From: an uncultured Paenibacillus sp.
GTDB lineage: Bacteria > Bacillota > Bacilli > Paenibacillales > Paenibacillaceae
NCBI GenBank assembly: GCA_937895345.1
Contig: CALAWP010000058.1
Location: forward strand, 62,001 to 126,000
Direction: 5' to 3'
Length of the DNA: 64,000 bases
Under the pieces are notes generated by a model that saw only the letters and a list, made by a program, of their open reading frames with translations, was not told where the DNA came from and made no database searches. Shown piece by piece: positions 6,991-16,300 of this stretch; position 1 is the stretch's first letter, and each line of letters starts with the position of its first letter. A program made the translations under genes and the position numbers.

Positions 6991-7863
6991 TTGAGAACGT
7001 TCAAAAAGGTATATATCGAAATTACGAGCATTTGCAATCTCGCCTGCACATTCTGCCCGCCGACGGAGCGCAGAGCCAGCTTTATCAAGCCGGAGGAGTT
7101 CGCCTCCAGGCTGGACGCCATCAAGCCTCATACCCGCCATATTTATTTGCACGTCAAGGGGGAGCCGCTGCTTCACCCGAAGCTCGACGTGCTGCTCGAC
7201 ATTGCCCATGAGAAAGGGTTTAAGGTCAATATTACGACCAACGGCACTTTAATCGCCAAGAACCGGCATAAGCTGCTGGGCAAGCCGGCGCTCAGGCAAA
7301 TGAACTTTTCGCTGCACAGCTTTGACGGCCATATCGGGTCGACGGATCGGGAAGGATATTTGCGGGATATTCTTTCGTTCGTCCGGGATGCGGAGAAGGA
7401 TCCGGTCATCTTTTCGTTCAGGCTGTGGAACTTGACTCCGGATAACTTGACCAATAGGCAGAAAGAACGGAATCGCGCCACTTTGGAGGTCATCGAGAAG
7501 GAATTTGGCCTCGATTTCAGGATCGAAGAGAAGGTGGAGCCGGGAAGCGGGGTCCGGATTGCCGAGCGCGTATACTTGAATCAGGATTACGAATTTCAGT
7601 GGCCCAGCCTGTCGGCGCCGGAGGATGACGGCAAGGGCTTCTGCCACGGGCTGCGCAGCCAGGCGGCGATTCTCGAGAACGGCACCGTCGTGCCCTGCTG
7701 CCTCGACGGCGAGGGCGTCGTCAATCTCGGCAATGTGAAGGAGCAATCGTTTACCGACATCGTACACGGAGAGCGGGCCAATCGGCTTGTCGACGGCTTC
7801 TCCCGCAGGGAAGCGGTGGAGGAGCTGTGCCGAAGATGCGGTTATCGCCAGCGTTTTGGCTGA
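6991..7863 (+). CDS. Radical SAM/SPASM-type protein
   Basis: 290 residues. An S-adenosylmethionine radical enzyme: the CxxxCxxC cluster (C15, C19, C22 in ICNLACTFCPP) binds the catalytic 4Fe-4S, HVKGEPLLHP and NITTNGTL are the following SAM-site elements, and the C-terminal cysteines (GFCHG, VVPCCLDGEG, ELCRRCGYR) fit a SPASM/twitch auxiliary cluster domain. The TTG at 6991 is preferred: GGAG lies 8 bases before it and relatives begin MRTFKKVYIEIT; ATG 6949 would add 14 unconserved-looking residues. The substrate is unknown. Close homologues are found as stand-alone genes in Bacillales, so a link with the neighbouring small ORF is speculative. Confidence 0.8.
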   Translation: MRTFKKVYIEITSICNLACTFCPPTERRASFIKPEEFASRLDAIKPHTRHIYLHVKGEPLLHPKLDVLLDIAHEKGFKVNITTNGTLIAKNRHKLLGKPALRQMNFSLHSFDGHIGSTDREGYLRDILSFVRDAEKDPVIFSFRLWNLTPDNLTNRQKERNRATLEVIEKEFGLDFRIEEKVEPGSGVRIAERVYLNQDYEFQWPSLSAPEDDGKGFCHGLRSQAAILENGTVVPCCLDGEGVVNLGNVKEQSFTDIVHGERANRLVDGFSRREAVEELCRRCGYRQRFG

Positions 7864-7903
7864 CCGTCCGCGGCTGCGAACCGAGTGATGAGTGAAACCA
7901 AAG

Positions 7904-7957
7904 AAAGCCTGGAGTGGAAGTGCGGACAAGCGTCCGAATTTCCGCTCCAGGCTTTTT
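7904..7957. terminator. Bidirectional intrinsic terminator
   Basis: AAAGCCTGGAG and CTCCAGGCTTT form an 11-bp stem with T-rich tails on both strands. It separates the radical SAM gene (rightward) from the SLH protein gene (leftward). Confidence 0.8.
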
Positions 7958-8007
7958 AACGCAAAATGATGGGGGCGTAGATGGCCCGGATGAAACGCCG
8001 CAGACCG

Positions 8008-11000
8008 TTACGGCAGCAGGTTGTTCCGAAGAGACGAATAACCGGCATTTTCGATGATCCATATCGTTGTGAAGTTCCAGCCGGAGTATGTCGACTGCAC
8101 CTTCATCTGGGTCGTCGTTCTGGCATTTCCCTTGCCGATGTCGTTCATGCCGGACGTATCGCTGTCGTAATACGAACCGGAGACCAATCCGGCGTTGGCG
8201 CCGACCAGTCCGCCCCTGTTAACGGCTGAGGTATCTGCGCGGCCTGCGGAGTAGCAGTTGGATACGCTGCCGCGGCTGTTGTTGCGGCCGATCAATCCTC
8301 CGAAGTAGTTGCTGCCGCCGGTAAGGTCGACCCGGGCGAAGCTGTTTTGCACGCTGCCATAGTTATCCCCGATAAGACCGCCCTGGTTGATATGGTTGCT
8401 TTGGAGCGTTCCAAGCGCATAGGATTCCGTGACGGTGCCTTCGTTTGCGCCGATCAGCCCGCCTGCGGCAAGCCCGGTGTAGGAATTGAGAGCGACATTC
8501 GCGGAGGAGCGATGAATGACGGAGCCGCTCCCCGTTCTTCCGATTAATCCGCCGGTATAGACATAGCTTCCATTTACCGACCCGATTGCGTGTACATTTT
8601 CGACCCGTCCTCCGTCCATATGAGCAATCAAGGCGGCAGTGCTGCCTTCGCCCGTCACTTGCGCATCGATCAGCTTCAGGTTGCGGACGGTGAACGTTTG
8701 GCCCGGATCGCCGGATGGCCGGGTGAGACCGAATAAGCCGTTATAGCCGCGATTCGCAGTATGAATATAGAGATTGCGAATCTCATGGCCGTCGCCGTCC
8801 AATGACCCGGCAAACGGAGATTGGTCGCTTCCAACCGGAATCCATCCCTCGCCCGTCCGGTATACGGTGCCGATAAAGTCGATGTCGTTCCCCAGCTTGA
8901 AATGGCTGCTCAAGTAATCCCTCATGCGGTTCAGCTGATCGGCTGTCTCGATGATGTACGGATTGCCTGCAGTGCCTTCGCCGGAAGCAAAAGGATGGTC
9001 CACGGCTATCGGCTGACTGTCCGCCGTCAAGCCGCTGACGGCAAACTGCAGCACGACGCCGCTGCCGGTGCCGCGCAAGCCGAGATCGGCGAATGCCGCG
9101 ACGCCGTCAATGGCCGCCGCCTGCGCATTTCCGATAAGGACGGGCGCGCCTTGCAGCTTCTGTACGGTTACGGTCAGCGGCGACGTCACTCTGTTTCCGA
9201 ATGCATCCACAATGTGCAGCACGGGCTGCGTCCGGAAAGGCTCGCCGTCCGCCGCTCCGTCCGGCTCCACGGCGATGCGCAGTTCAGCGGCCGAGGACGG
9301 AGACGGATTGATCGTCAGCACGGCGGCATCGATGCCGTCGGCCGTAAAGGTCAACGTTTGGGAGGCGGCATGATGCAGCGCCAGCTCGCCTTCCGCTTGA
9401 CCGTCGACGAAGGCGATCGTCAGCGGCGCCGATTCGCTGCCGATGGCGCCGCCGTTCCATTGGCCGTAGCTGCCGTCCGGCGCTTGGCCGACGCCCGACA
9501 GAACGACGGACAGCGTTTCGTTAAAGGAGCTGGCGGCGGAGCCGTCCCCGTTCAAGACGCGGAGCGAAATCCGGTTCGCTTCGCCCGCGCCCGGCTCCAT
9601 CGTTACGGCCGCCGCCTCAAGCCGAAGCGTTTCCGGCTGTTGGCTCGGCGATGGCGTTGGCGACGGACTTGGTTCGGCCGTCGGCGTTGGACTCGGACTC
9701 GGTTCGGCGCTTGAAGTCGGGCTCGGCGCAGGCGTTGCCGGCGGGTTTGGCCGGGGAACGTAAATGACGTTCCCGCGTCCGCCTTCCAGGATGACGCCTT
9801 CACCGGTGACGGTCACTCCGAAGGGCAGAGTCGCTTTGTGCACCACGGTTCCCTTCGCCAGCTCAAGCACCGTACCGATGACGGGGTTCGCGGCCTCCAG
9901 CCTTTTGATCGTTCCTCGCTGCAGGACCAAGCGCATATAGCTTCCGTTCAAGTCGATTTGATCGAAGGCGCCTCTTAATACGACCACGCTCTGCTCCGGA
10001 ATGGCTTCCGAAATCGCGGCGGACACAAAGCCGGGGCCGCTCAGCTCTTCTTCCTCCAACATCGCGCTCGACCCGATTTCGGCGTTGGCGATCGCGCTGC
10101 TCCCGGACGCGACAAGGCGCACGGTCCCTTCTTTCTTCACAACCGTTACGTGCTCCATGTGCGAATCGCGCAAATAGACGCTGTTTTCTCCGCCGCCCGT
10201 TACCGTTACGGGTCCGTCTACGGTTACTCCTTGAAGAGTGACCGTTCCTTCTCCGACGGCCTCGTCGACGGTCAGGCTGCCTTTGACGGTCACATTTTGC
10301 AGCGTGACGTCCGGAGCGGCGATGACGATATCGCCCGCAATCACGCTTTGTCCGCGGGACGGCCCGTACAAGCCGGCTTCGGTCAGTTTGCGTGCATCGC
10401 TGCGCAATGTGCCGAGCACGGACTGAGCCGCCCGCTCCAGCATAACAACCGCTTCAGCCCGCGTAATCGGCTGAGGGGTGCAAACGTTCCGTCGGGGTAA
10501 CCGTTCATCCATCCGATCTTGGCGACGGATGCGATGCTTGGTTCCGCCCAGCGGTCGGCCTCGTCCTGAAAGGACGGCGGCGTGCCTTCCGCCGCTTCGA
10601 GAAAGGAATGGCCGATGCGGCTCAACGCGGCGGCCGCTTCTTGCCTCGTAATCGGCGCTTCCGGCCGGACCGCTCCGTTATCGCCACCTTCGATGTAACC
10701 GGCCGCCAAGGCGGCGGATACGGCGGAGGCGTACCAGGCTCCCGGCGCCGTATCGGAAGGCAGCGTCGGATGTTCGCCCTCGTAATAAAATGCGCGATTG
10801 GTCAGAGCGATCCATTCGGCGCGGGTAATCGGCTGATCGGGCTTGACCGAGCCGTCCGCATATCCGCGAAGATCGCCCGTCTCCAGCCACTTGGTCAATT
10901 CCGGCTCCGCCCAATGGCCTGCCGTATCGGCACGCTCCGCCGCCTTGGCGTTGCCGGCCGGCAGCCAGGCCAGCAGCAGAAGCGCTGCGAGGATGGCGGC

Positions 11001-11027
11001 GATCGGCGGCCGCATGTTGTTCATCAC
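8008..11027 (-). pseudogene. SLH-domain surface protein with GLUG-type repeats, frameshifted
   Basis: If one base is restored, this is a single surface protein of about 1006 residues. The N-terminal piece (10490-11027) has a GTG start (11027) after GAGGTG, a signal peptide, and two and a half S-layer-homology repeats (TAGHWAEPELTKWLE, APGAWYASAVSAALAAGYI, WAEPSIASVAKIGWMNGYPDGTF). The third repeat breaks after GTFAP and continues in another frame as QPITRAEAVVML, downstream near 10480. A run of four C (five expected) marks the break. The rest holds a beta-helix-like stretch, a Pro/Ser/Thr-rich linker (PSPTPTAEPSPSPTP), Ig-like regions and a C-terminus of GLUG-like repeats (GGLIGxNxGxVxxSYAxG). 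SLH domains bind pyruvylated wall polymer, so this is a wall-anchored, possibly adhesive protein. Either a sequencing error or a true null allele. Confidence 0.75.
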
Positions 11028-11288
11028 ATAGATGCACCTCTTTCATAGGGAAAGGATATGTAGTGCCAAGGAATAGCAACAGCTCTCAAATCATACAATA
11101 AAAGATTGACGGCAAGGGTCGACTTCATGGCAGGAACCTTACCGATTCTATTATATAGAAAAAACTGCAAACTTTCTAAAAGAAAAGTTGAACAGCCCCC
11201 GTGCGTAAAACCTTGCATCCCTGACGAATAAAAGGATAGATTGAAGATACCGTGATCTATCATCTCTAGCTGAAAGGAAGAGGATAGC

Positions 11289-11816
11289 GTGAACTTTCAA
11301 TTGAAGGAAGCTTTGGAACTGCTTGAGCGTACGCCGGCAACGTTGGAGAGCCTGTTGTCCGGCTTGTCCGAGGGGTGGCTGGAATGCCGCGAAGGCGAGG
11401 GGACCTGGAACGCGGCGGAAGTGGTCGCGCATTTGATCGAAGCCGAAAGGACGAATTGGATTCCAAGGCTGGAGTTTCTGCTGCAGGCGGGAGAGAAAGC
11501 CGTGTTCCCTCCTTTCGACCGGTTTGCCCACTTGAACGAGACGGACACGGATCCGGCGGTCGCAACGAAGCTGGCGGCATTTAAAGCGGTCAGACGGCAA
11601 AATATAGACAAGCTCAAGCGATTGGTCCGTTCCGAATCGATGCTGGAGAAGACGGGGAAGCATCCGGCCTTCGGCGTCGTAAAAGCCAGGGAATTGCTGT
11701 CGACTTGGGCCGTTCACGATTTGACGCATATCGCCCAGATCGTTCGGGTCATGGCGGAGCGATACCGGGAGGACGTAGGCCCGTGGAAAGCGTATTTGGG
11801 CATACTGAATCGGTAG
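11289..11816 (+). CDS. DinB-family four-helix protein
   Basis: 175 residues, typical of the DinB/YfiT-like superfamily of metal-binding four-helix bundles, many of which act as thiol-dependent transferases. Three conserved histidines are visible in VVAHLIEAE and WAVHDLTHIAQI. GTG 11289 is the start, after GGAAGAGG, and the N-terminus NFQLKEALELLERTP fits the family. It stands alone, with its own terminator at 11855. The exact activity cannot be assigned. Confidence 0.8.
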   Translation: MNFQLKEALELLERTPATLESLLSGLSEGWLECREGEGTWNAAEVVAHLIEAERTNWIPRLEFLLQAGEKAVFPPFDRFAHLNETDTDPAVATKLAAFKAVRRQNIDKLKRLVRSESMLEKTGKHPAFGVVKARELLSTWAVHDLTHIAQIVRVMAERYREDVGPWKAYLGILNR

Positions 11817-11854
11817 AGACGTCTTTTTCAGAAATACGCTGAAATGCAGAGAGG

Positions 11855-11888
11855 GGCCCGGAACAGCAGCAGCTGCCGGGCCTTTTTG
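11855..11888 (+). terminator. Intrinsic terminator after the DinB gene
   Basis: GGCCCGG and CCGGGCC flank a loop of about 14 bases, followed by TTTTTG. Confidence 0.75.
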
Positions 11889-11998
11889 TGTTATATTTAA
11901 TAACAATTCATGTCACATTTAGGTTGTCTTGTCGAAAAAGATCAAGTATGATCGGGAGTAACACTTACATTTCGGCTGTCAGCCTGGAGGGATGCACC

Positions 11999-14248
11999 GT
12001 GAATAGCTGGTACCGGAAGCAGCTGCTTTCCTATTTTCCGATATTTTTGCTGACGATAACCGTCATTGTGCTTTTGGGGCTGGTCGTTGTCTCGGACATC
12101 TCGCGCAAGGAAACGGAGAAGGCCAACCGCATGTCGGCCAAATACGTTGCGGATACGATGGTTCGGTCGTTGAACGATATCGAACGCGCGGTCTTGCAAG
12201 AATTGGACGCAAACGGCAGCATCGCGTCGTTCTCGGAAGCTTCGGAACGAGGAGAACGGGACGAAAGTCTGTTGCTGTACGGCGTTTCGCAATCTCTCCG
12301 CTCCCTGATGGAAGCGAACCCGGCTATTCATTCGATTTACTTGTATCGGTCGGAAGACGGTCTGATCGTATGGCCGAACGGCAAGACGTCGATCGAATCG
12401 TTCGGAGACCGGACGTTTCTTGAGCCGATTGTTGCGGGAGGCGTGCAGACGACGGACCGCTGGTCGGACTTGCGCCGGATTAACGACCGGTTTGCGCCTT
12501 CCTCCGCCCCGGTCATTTCGCTTGTCAAGCAGCTGCCGCTTCCGTTCGGAGACCGGGGGCTTGCCGTGATCAATGCGGATGTCTTGGAATTGCAAAGCTA
12601 CGTCGACGGGATAGCCGACCGGAATGTCACCTATTTGGATGTTGTCGATTCCGCCGGACAACTGGTGATGTCGACGGACGCCGGAGCGTCGAACAGCGGG
12701 AGAGGCAGCGGAGCGAAGCAATTGACGGAGGTGGAATTGCCTGAAACCGGGTGGAAGATTCTGAGCGGCATCAAGCAAGGCCGGCTGTTCGGCTGGTTCT
12801 CTCTCATTTCTTATATTTGGCTTGCGATCGGGTGCGTTGTTATTGCGCTCAGTCTGGGGTACGTCATCTATATTTCGAAACGAAATTACCGGCCGATCCA
12901 AATGATGATGAACAAGCTGGAATCGATTCAGCTGAAATCGCTGCCCGACGACCGCAAGGCGGACGATCTTTCCTTTATCGGCCATGCGTTGGAGGATCTG
13001 ATCGTCCAGTCGCGGCATTATGAACAGGATAGGCGGGAGCATTTGGTCACGCGACGCAGGCAGCTTTTCCTGGATTTGCTGGAGGGGACGGGCGGCGTCG
13101 ACGCCGCCGACGGGGAGGAGGTTGTCCCGCTGCCGCGAGAGGCCGGTGCGGCGAACGAAAATTTTTTTGTTGTAGCGGCGGAGGCAGGCCAAGACTTTAT
13201 GTCCGGCGGAGGAAGGCCGCAGGACCAGGCGATGCTGAAGCTGGCCTTGCAAAGCGTCGTACAGGATTTTTTGGGAGAGCCGGAGAGGCCGGCCTGGAGC
13301 GAATGGCTGAGCGGAGGGCGGCTGGGCGCGATCGTGATGTGCGACGAAACGGCGGGACCGGCCGGTCGACTGAAGGAGCGAGCGGAGGAATGCCGGCAGT
13401 GGATAGCAGACAACTTCGGGGTCGATTTCGTATTTGCCGTCGGCATTCCGGTTCGGGATTGGGAGGAGCTGCCGGCATCCTACGATTCGGCTGCGGCGGC
13501 TCTGGGCTATAAGCTGACGGGAGGCGGCAAGGTGCTTGCTATGGGGGCGGGGGCGGAAGGTTTTTCCGAAGGCGACACATACCCTTATTGGGCGCGGCTG
13601 TCCGAAATCGCCAAGTCGTTCCGTCTTGTTCACGAAGGCTGGAAGCCGCAGCTGGAGCGGTTGTTCTCCGATTTTCGGGACGACCGGCTGAGCGATCGGC
13701 ATATTCATATGCTTGTGACCGCATTGGACAAGCTGCTGAAAAAAGAAATCGGCATGGGCGGCGAAGCGTCCGCATTCCAAACGGCCGGATCAAGCATAGA
13801 CATCGATCGCATTCTAGCGGCAAATAATTCGTTGGACCGTTTGGAAGAGGAATTGACCGAGTCGCTGAACGGGCTGTTTCTGGCGTATGCGGCGTCTTGC
13901 GAGAGCGACGGCTTTCAAGCCGTCATTCTGGAGATGCGCGCGTACATTGAAGAGCAGTTCGACAATCCCGACCTTTCCCTCAAACATTTGAGCGACCGGT
14001 TCGGACTAAACGGCAAAAACGTAAGCCAGCTGTTCAAGGACGCTTTCGGCGAAAACTTCGGCGAAGTTCTGCTAAGGCTGCGGATCGACAAAGCCAAGCG
14101 GCTGTTGACGGAAACGAGTATGGCCCAGCAGGATATCGCCCAAAAAGTCGGTTACTCGAATTCGATAACGTTCGGGCGGATGTTCAAACGGATCGTAGGC
14201 GTGACGCCCGGAGAATATCGCAAAAAACATGCCGCATCCCCGTTGTGA
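11999..14248 (+). CDS. AraC-family regulator with membrane-bound sensor domain
   Basis: 749 residues. A transmembrane helix near residues 8-30, an extracytoplasmic sensor region of about 230 residues, a second helix near 263-290, a cytoplasmic middle region, and a C-terminal AraC-type DNA-binding domain with two helix-turn-helix units (LSLKHLSDRFGLNGKNVSQLFKDAF and MAQQDIAQKVGYSNSITFGRMFKRI, ending GVTPGEYRKK). This layout is common in Paenibacillus next to sugar ABC operons, where the regulator senses an external sugar or binding protein. GTG 11999 was chosen over ATG 11948 because GGAGGG stands 7 bases before it. It very likely controls the importer operon starting at 14607; the palindrome at 14462 is a candidate site. 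Confidence 0.88.
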   Translation: MNSWYRKQLLSYFPIFLLTITVIVLLGLVVVSDISRKETEKANRMSAKYVADTMVRSLNDIERAVLQELDANGSIASFSEASERGERDESLLLYGVSQSLRSLMEANPAIHSIYLYRSEDGLIVWPNGKTSIESFGDRTFLEPIVAGGVQTTDRWSDLRRINDRFAPSSAPVISLVKQLPLPFGDRGLAVINADVLELQSYVDGIADRNVTYLDVVDSAGQLVMSTDAGASNSGRGSGAKQLTEVELPETGWKILSGIKQGRLFGWFSLISYIWLAIGCVVIALSLGYVIYISKRNYRPIQMMMNKLESIQLKSLPDDRKADDLSFIGHALEDLIVQSRHYEQDRREHLVTRRRQLFLDLLEGTGGVDAADGEEVVPLPREAGAANENFFVVAAEAGQDFMSGGGRPQDQAMLKLALQSVVQDFLGEPERPAWSEWLSGGRLGAIVMCDETAGPAGRLKERAEECRQWIADNFGVDFVFAVGIPVRDWEELPASYDSAAAALGYKLTGGGKVLAMGAGAEGFSEGDTYPYWARLSEIAKSFRLVHEGWKPQLERLFSDFRDDRLSDRHIHMLVTALDKLLKKEIGMGGEASAFQTAGSSIDIDRILAANNSLDRLEEELTESLNGLFLAYAASCESDGFQAVILEMRAYIEEQFDNPDLSLKHLSDRFGLNGKNVSQLFKDAFGENFGEVLLRLRIDKAKRLLTETSMAQQDIAQKVGYSNSITFGRMFKRIVGVTPGEYRKKHAASPL

Positions 14249-14271
14249 GGCTTGGCCGAACGGGATAGCGA

Positions 14272-14301
14272 GGGTCGCCTTCAAAAGAAGGCGGTCTTTT
14301 T
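14272..14301 (+). terminator. Intrinsic terminator after the AraC-type regulator
   Basis: GCCTTC, AAAA loop, GAAGGC, followed by GGTCTTTTTG. It separates the regulator from the importer operon. The remainder of this 357-base gap holds a short dispersed repeat (14343-14377) and a palindrome (14462-14478). Confidence 0.7.
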
Positions 14302-14342
14302 GCGCATATAAAAAAGGTTATGTCAACGCGAAACGCAAGCTG

Positions 14343-14377
14343 CGCCTTCGAAGGACGGCGTCAGCCGTTTACGCTTG
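14343..14377 (+). repeat. Short dispersed repeat, copy 1
   Basis: CGCCTTCGAAGGACGGCGTC followed by AGCCGTTTACGCTTG. A second, similar copy is at 61401-61440, also just beyond a terminator. The two share GGACGGCGTCA and GTTTACGCTTG, with 4 bases more between these blocks in copy 2. Confidence 0.45.
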
Positions 14378-14461
14378 GTCAAATTGGGAGTTTATACGCA
14401 AAAAATATTACACATACATAACGTAATTGAATTTGAGAATTGGTTTATCTCAGATGTTTGA

Positions 14462-14478
14462 TGTTATGTTTCATAACA
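14462..14478. promoter_or_regulatory. Palindrome upstream of the sugar-import operon
   Basis: TGTTATG TTT CATAACA is a perfect 7-bp inverted repeat about 130 bases before the binding-protein gene. It may be the operator of the AraC-type regulator encoded just upstream, although AraC sites are usually direct repeats. Confidence 0.4.
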
Positions 14479-14606
14479 CAAAAGAATGAACCGAAGTTTA
14501 TTCCCCGAAAACAAGTTTATTGCCGGCGGCCGAGGACGGGTGACATACTGAACTCGTTCCAGGCGGGGGCCGGAACACATTTTATCGGACAGGGGCTGGA
14601 GTGAGA

Positions 14607-16232
14607 ATGGAGAGAAGACGCAACAAACGTTGGCACGGCAAGTACAGAATGCTGCTCATGGCAGCGGTAATTGGTCTGACGACGGTTCTGGCCGCATGCT
14701 CGGGTACGTCCAAAGGCGGATCCGAGGGCGGCGGCGCCGGCAGCGGCGGCGCGCCGCAAGGCAGAGTGACGTTGAAGGTCGAGGTGTTCGACCGCGGCAA
14801 CGCCCCTTCGGGCATGAAAATCAACGATAACTATTTGACGCGTTACGTACAGGAAAACTTCGGCGATCCGAACAACATCAACGTCGAATTCGTGCCGATC
14901 CCGAGATCCGAAGAAATACAAAAGCTGAACGTGCTGATGGCCAGCGCAAACGACGTTCCCGATATCATTTTTACTTACGATACCGGCACGTACAACCGAT
15001 ACGCGTCCCAGGGCGGCCTGATGGACGTCACCGAGCTGCTGGACGAATACGGTCCCAACCTGAAGGCGTTTCTGGGCGAGGATACGTTGAAATACGGTCA
15101 AATCGACGGCAAGCAGTTCGCCATTCCGGGGCGCCGCCTCGTATTGGGCAAATACGCCTCCTATATTCGGCAGGATTGGCTGGACAAGCTCGGCATGTCG
15201 GCTCCGCAAACGACGGACGAGCTTTACGCGGCATTGAAGGCTTTCAAGGAGCGGGATCCCGGCGACACCGGAGGCAAGGTTATTCCGCTCGGCATGTCCG
15301 TCGCTCCGGCTCAGTTCGAGCCGCTGCTCTGGTCGTTTATCGAGCCGCTGACGGAGGAGCAGCGGTATACGCTGACCCAGAAGCTCGGCTCCAGCGATCA
15401 TCCCGTATTGCTGCCCGGCTTCAAGGAAGGGCTTCGCTTTATGAACAAGCTTTACAATGAAGGGCTGATAAGCAAAGATTTTGCGCTCGACAAGGATAAG
15501 AAGCAGCTGTGGCAGGATGTGCAGAACGGCCTGGTGGGCGCTTATTCCGAGGACGCGGGGGAGCTTTATTTCGAATACAACGGGACGTACAAAAATTTGC
15601 TGACGAACGTTCCGGGTTCGTCGTTGACGCCGATCGACCCGTACACCGACTCGGAGGGCAAGCATCCGAAGCCGGGCTACGCTCCTAACGCAATGTATAT
15701 CATGATTCCGAAATCGAGCGAGCGCGCGGCGGAAGCGATCAAATATTTGGACTGGATGGCATCCGGCGACCATTTGTTCTTTATGCAAAACGGCGTAGAA
15801 GGCGAAAACTACGAGCTGGAGGACGGCATTCCGGTGCTGAAGGCGGACGCGCCGCAGGATGTGAAGGACCGTTTGTACAATTACGGGGATATGGCGATCA
15901 TCGTCAACGGCAAGTACATGGGCGAAACGGAGAAAAACAACGAAGCTTACATTCGCCAAACGCCCAAAGAGTTCCACGATGTTATGCGCGTCTCCGTCAA
16001 TATATCGAATTCGGACAAGATTGACCCGGTCGTACTGCCGCGTCCGATCGAGGCGGAGGCGAGATACGGCAGCGCGCTGGCGGACAAATACGACGAGCTG
16101 ATCGTCATGACTACGATGGTCGCTCCGGATAAATTCGATGCCACCTATGAATCGATCATGAAGGAATATATGGCGGCCGGAGGCCAGGCCATTCTCGACG
16201 AACGCACGAAGCTGTACGAGGAATCCCAATAA
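14607..16232 (+). CDS. Sugar ABC transporter substrate-binding lipoprotein (LplA-like)
   Basis: 541 residues. The signal peptide ends in a lipobox (TTVLAACSG), so the mature protein is tethered to the outer face of the membrane by a lipidated Cys, followed by a Gly/Ser-rich linker. The body is a type of extracellular solute-binding protein of about 500 residues typical of Paenibacillus oligosaccharide importers (DVPDIIFTYDTGTYNRYASQGGLMDVT, GRRLVLGKYASYIRQDWLDKLG). ATG 14607 is preferred to GTG 14601 because GGAG then has normal spacing. First gene of an operon with two permeases. A stem-loop after the stop (16246-16270) probably protects the 3' end of this message, giving more binding protein than permease. 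The ligand is unknown. Confidence 0.9.
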   Translation: MERRRNKRWHGKYRMLLMAAVIGLTTVLAACSGTSKGGSEGGGAGSGGAPQGRVTLKVEVFDRGNAPSGMKINDNYLTRYVQENFGDPNNINVEFVPIPRSEEIQKLNVLMASANDVPDIIFTYDTGTYNRYASQGGLMDVTELLDEYGPNLKAFLGEDTLKYGQIDGKQFAIPGRRLVLGKYASYIRQDWLDKLGMSAPQTTDELYAALKAFKERDPGDTGGKVIPLGMSVAPAQFEPLLWSFIEPLTEEQRYTLTQKLGSSDHPVLLPGFKEGLRFMNKLYNEGLISKDFALDKDKKQLWQDVQNGLVGAYSEDAGELYFEYNGTYKNLLTNVPGSSLTPIDPYTDSEGKHPKPGYAPNAMYIMIPKSSERAAEAIKYLDWMASGDHLFFMQNGVEGENYELEDGIPVLKADAPQDVKDRLYNYGDMAIIVNGKYMGETEKNNEAYIRQTPKEFHDVMRVSVNISNSDKIDPVVLPRPIEAEARYGSALADKYDELIVMTTMVAPDKFDATYESIMKEYMAAGGQAILDERTKLYEESQ

Positions 16233-16245
16233 AACGGTAGGGCTT

Positions 16246-16270
16246 GGGCGGAGCCGAACCGGCTTCGCCC
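16246..16270 (+). other. Intercistronic stem-loop between binding protein and permease genes
   Basis: GGGCGGAGCC, loop GAACC, GGCTTCGCCC, followed by CTCTTATT. Likely a partial terminator or mRNA-stabilising hairpin; similar hairpins follow the binding-protein gene at 37506 and precede the GH43 gene. Confidence 0.5.
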
Positions 16271-16300
16271 CTCTTATTCCATTGGCAAGGAGGGCCGTTC

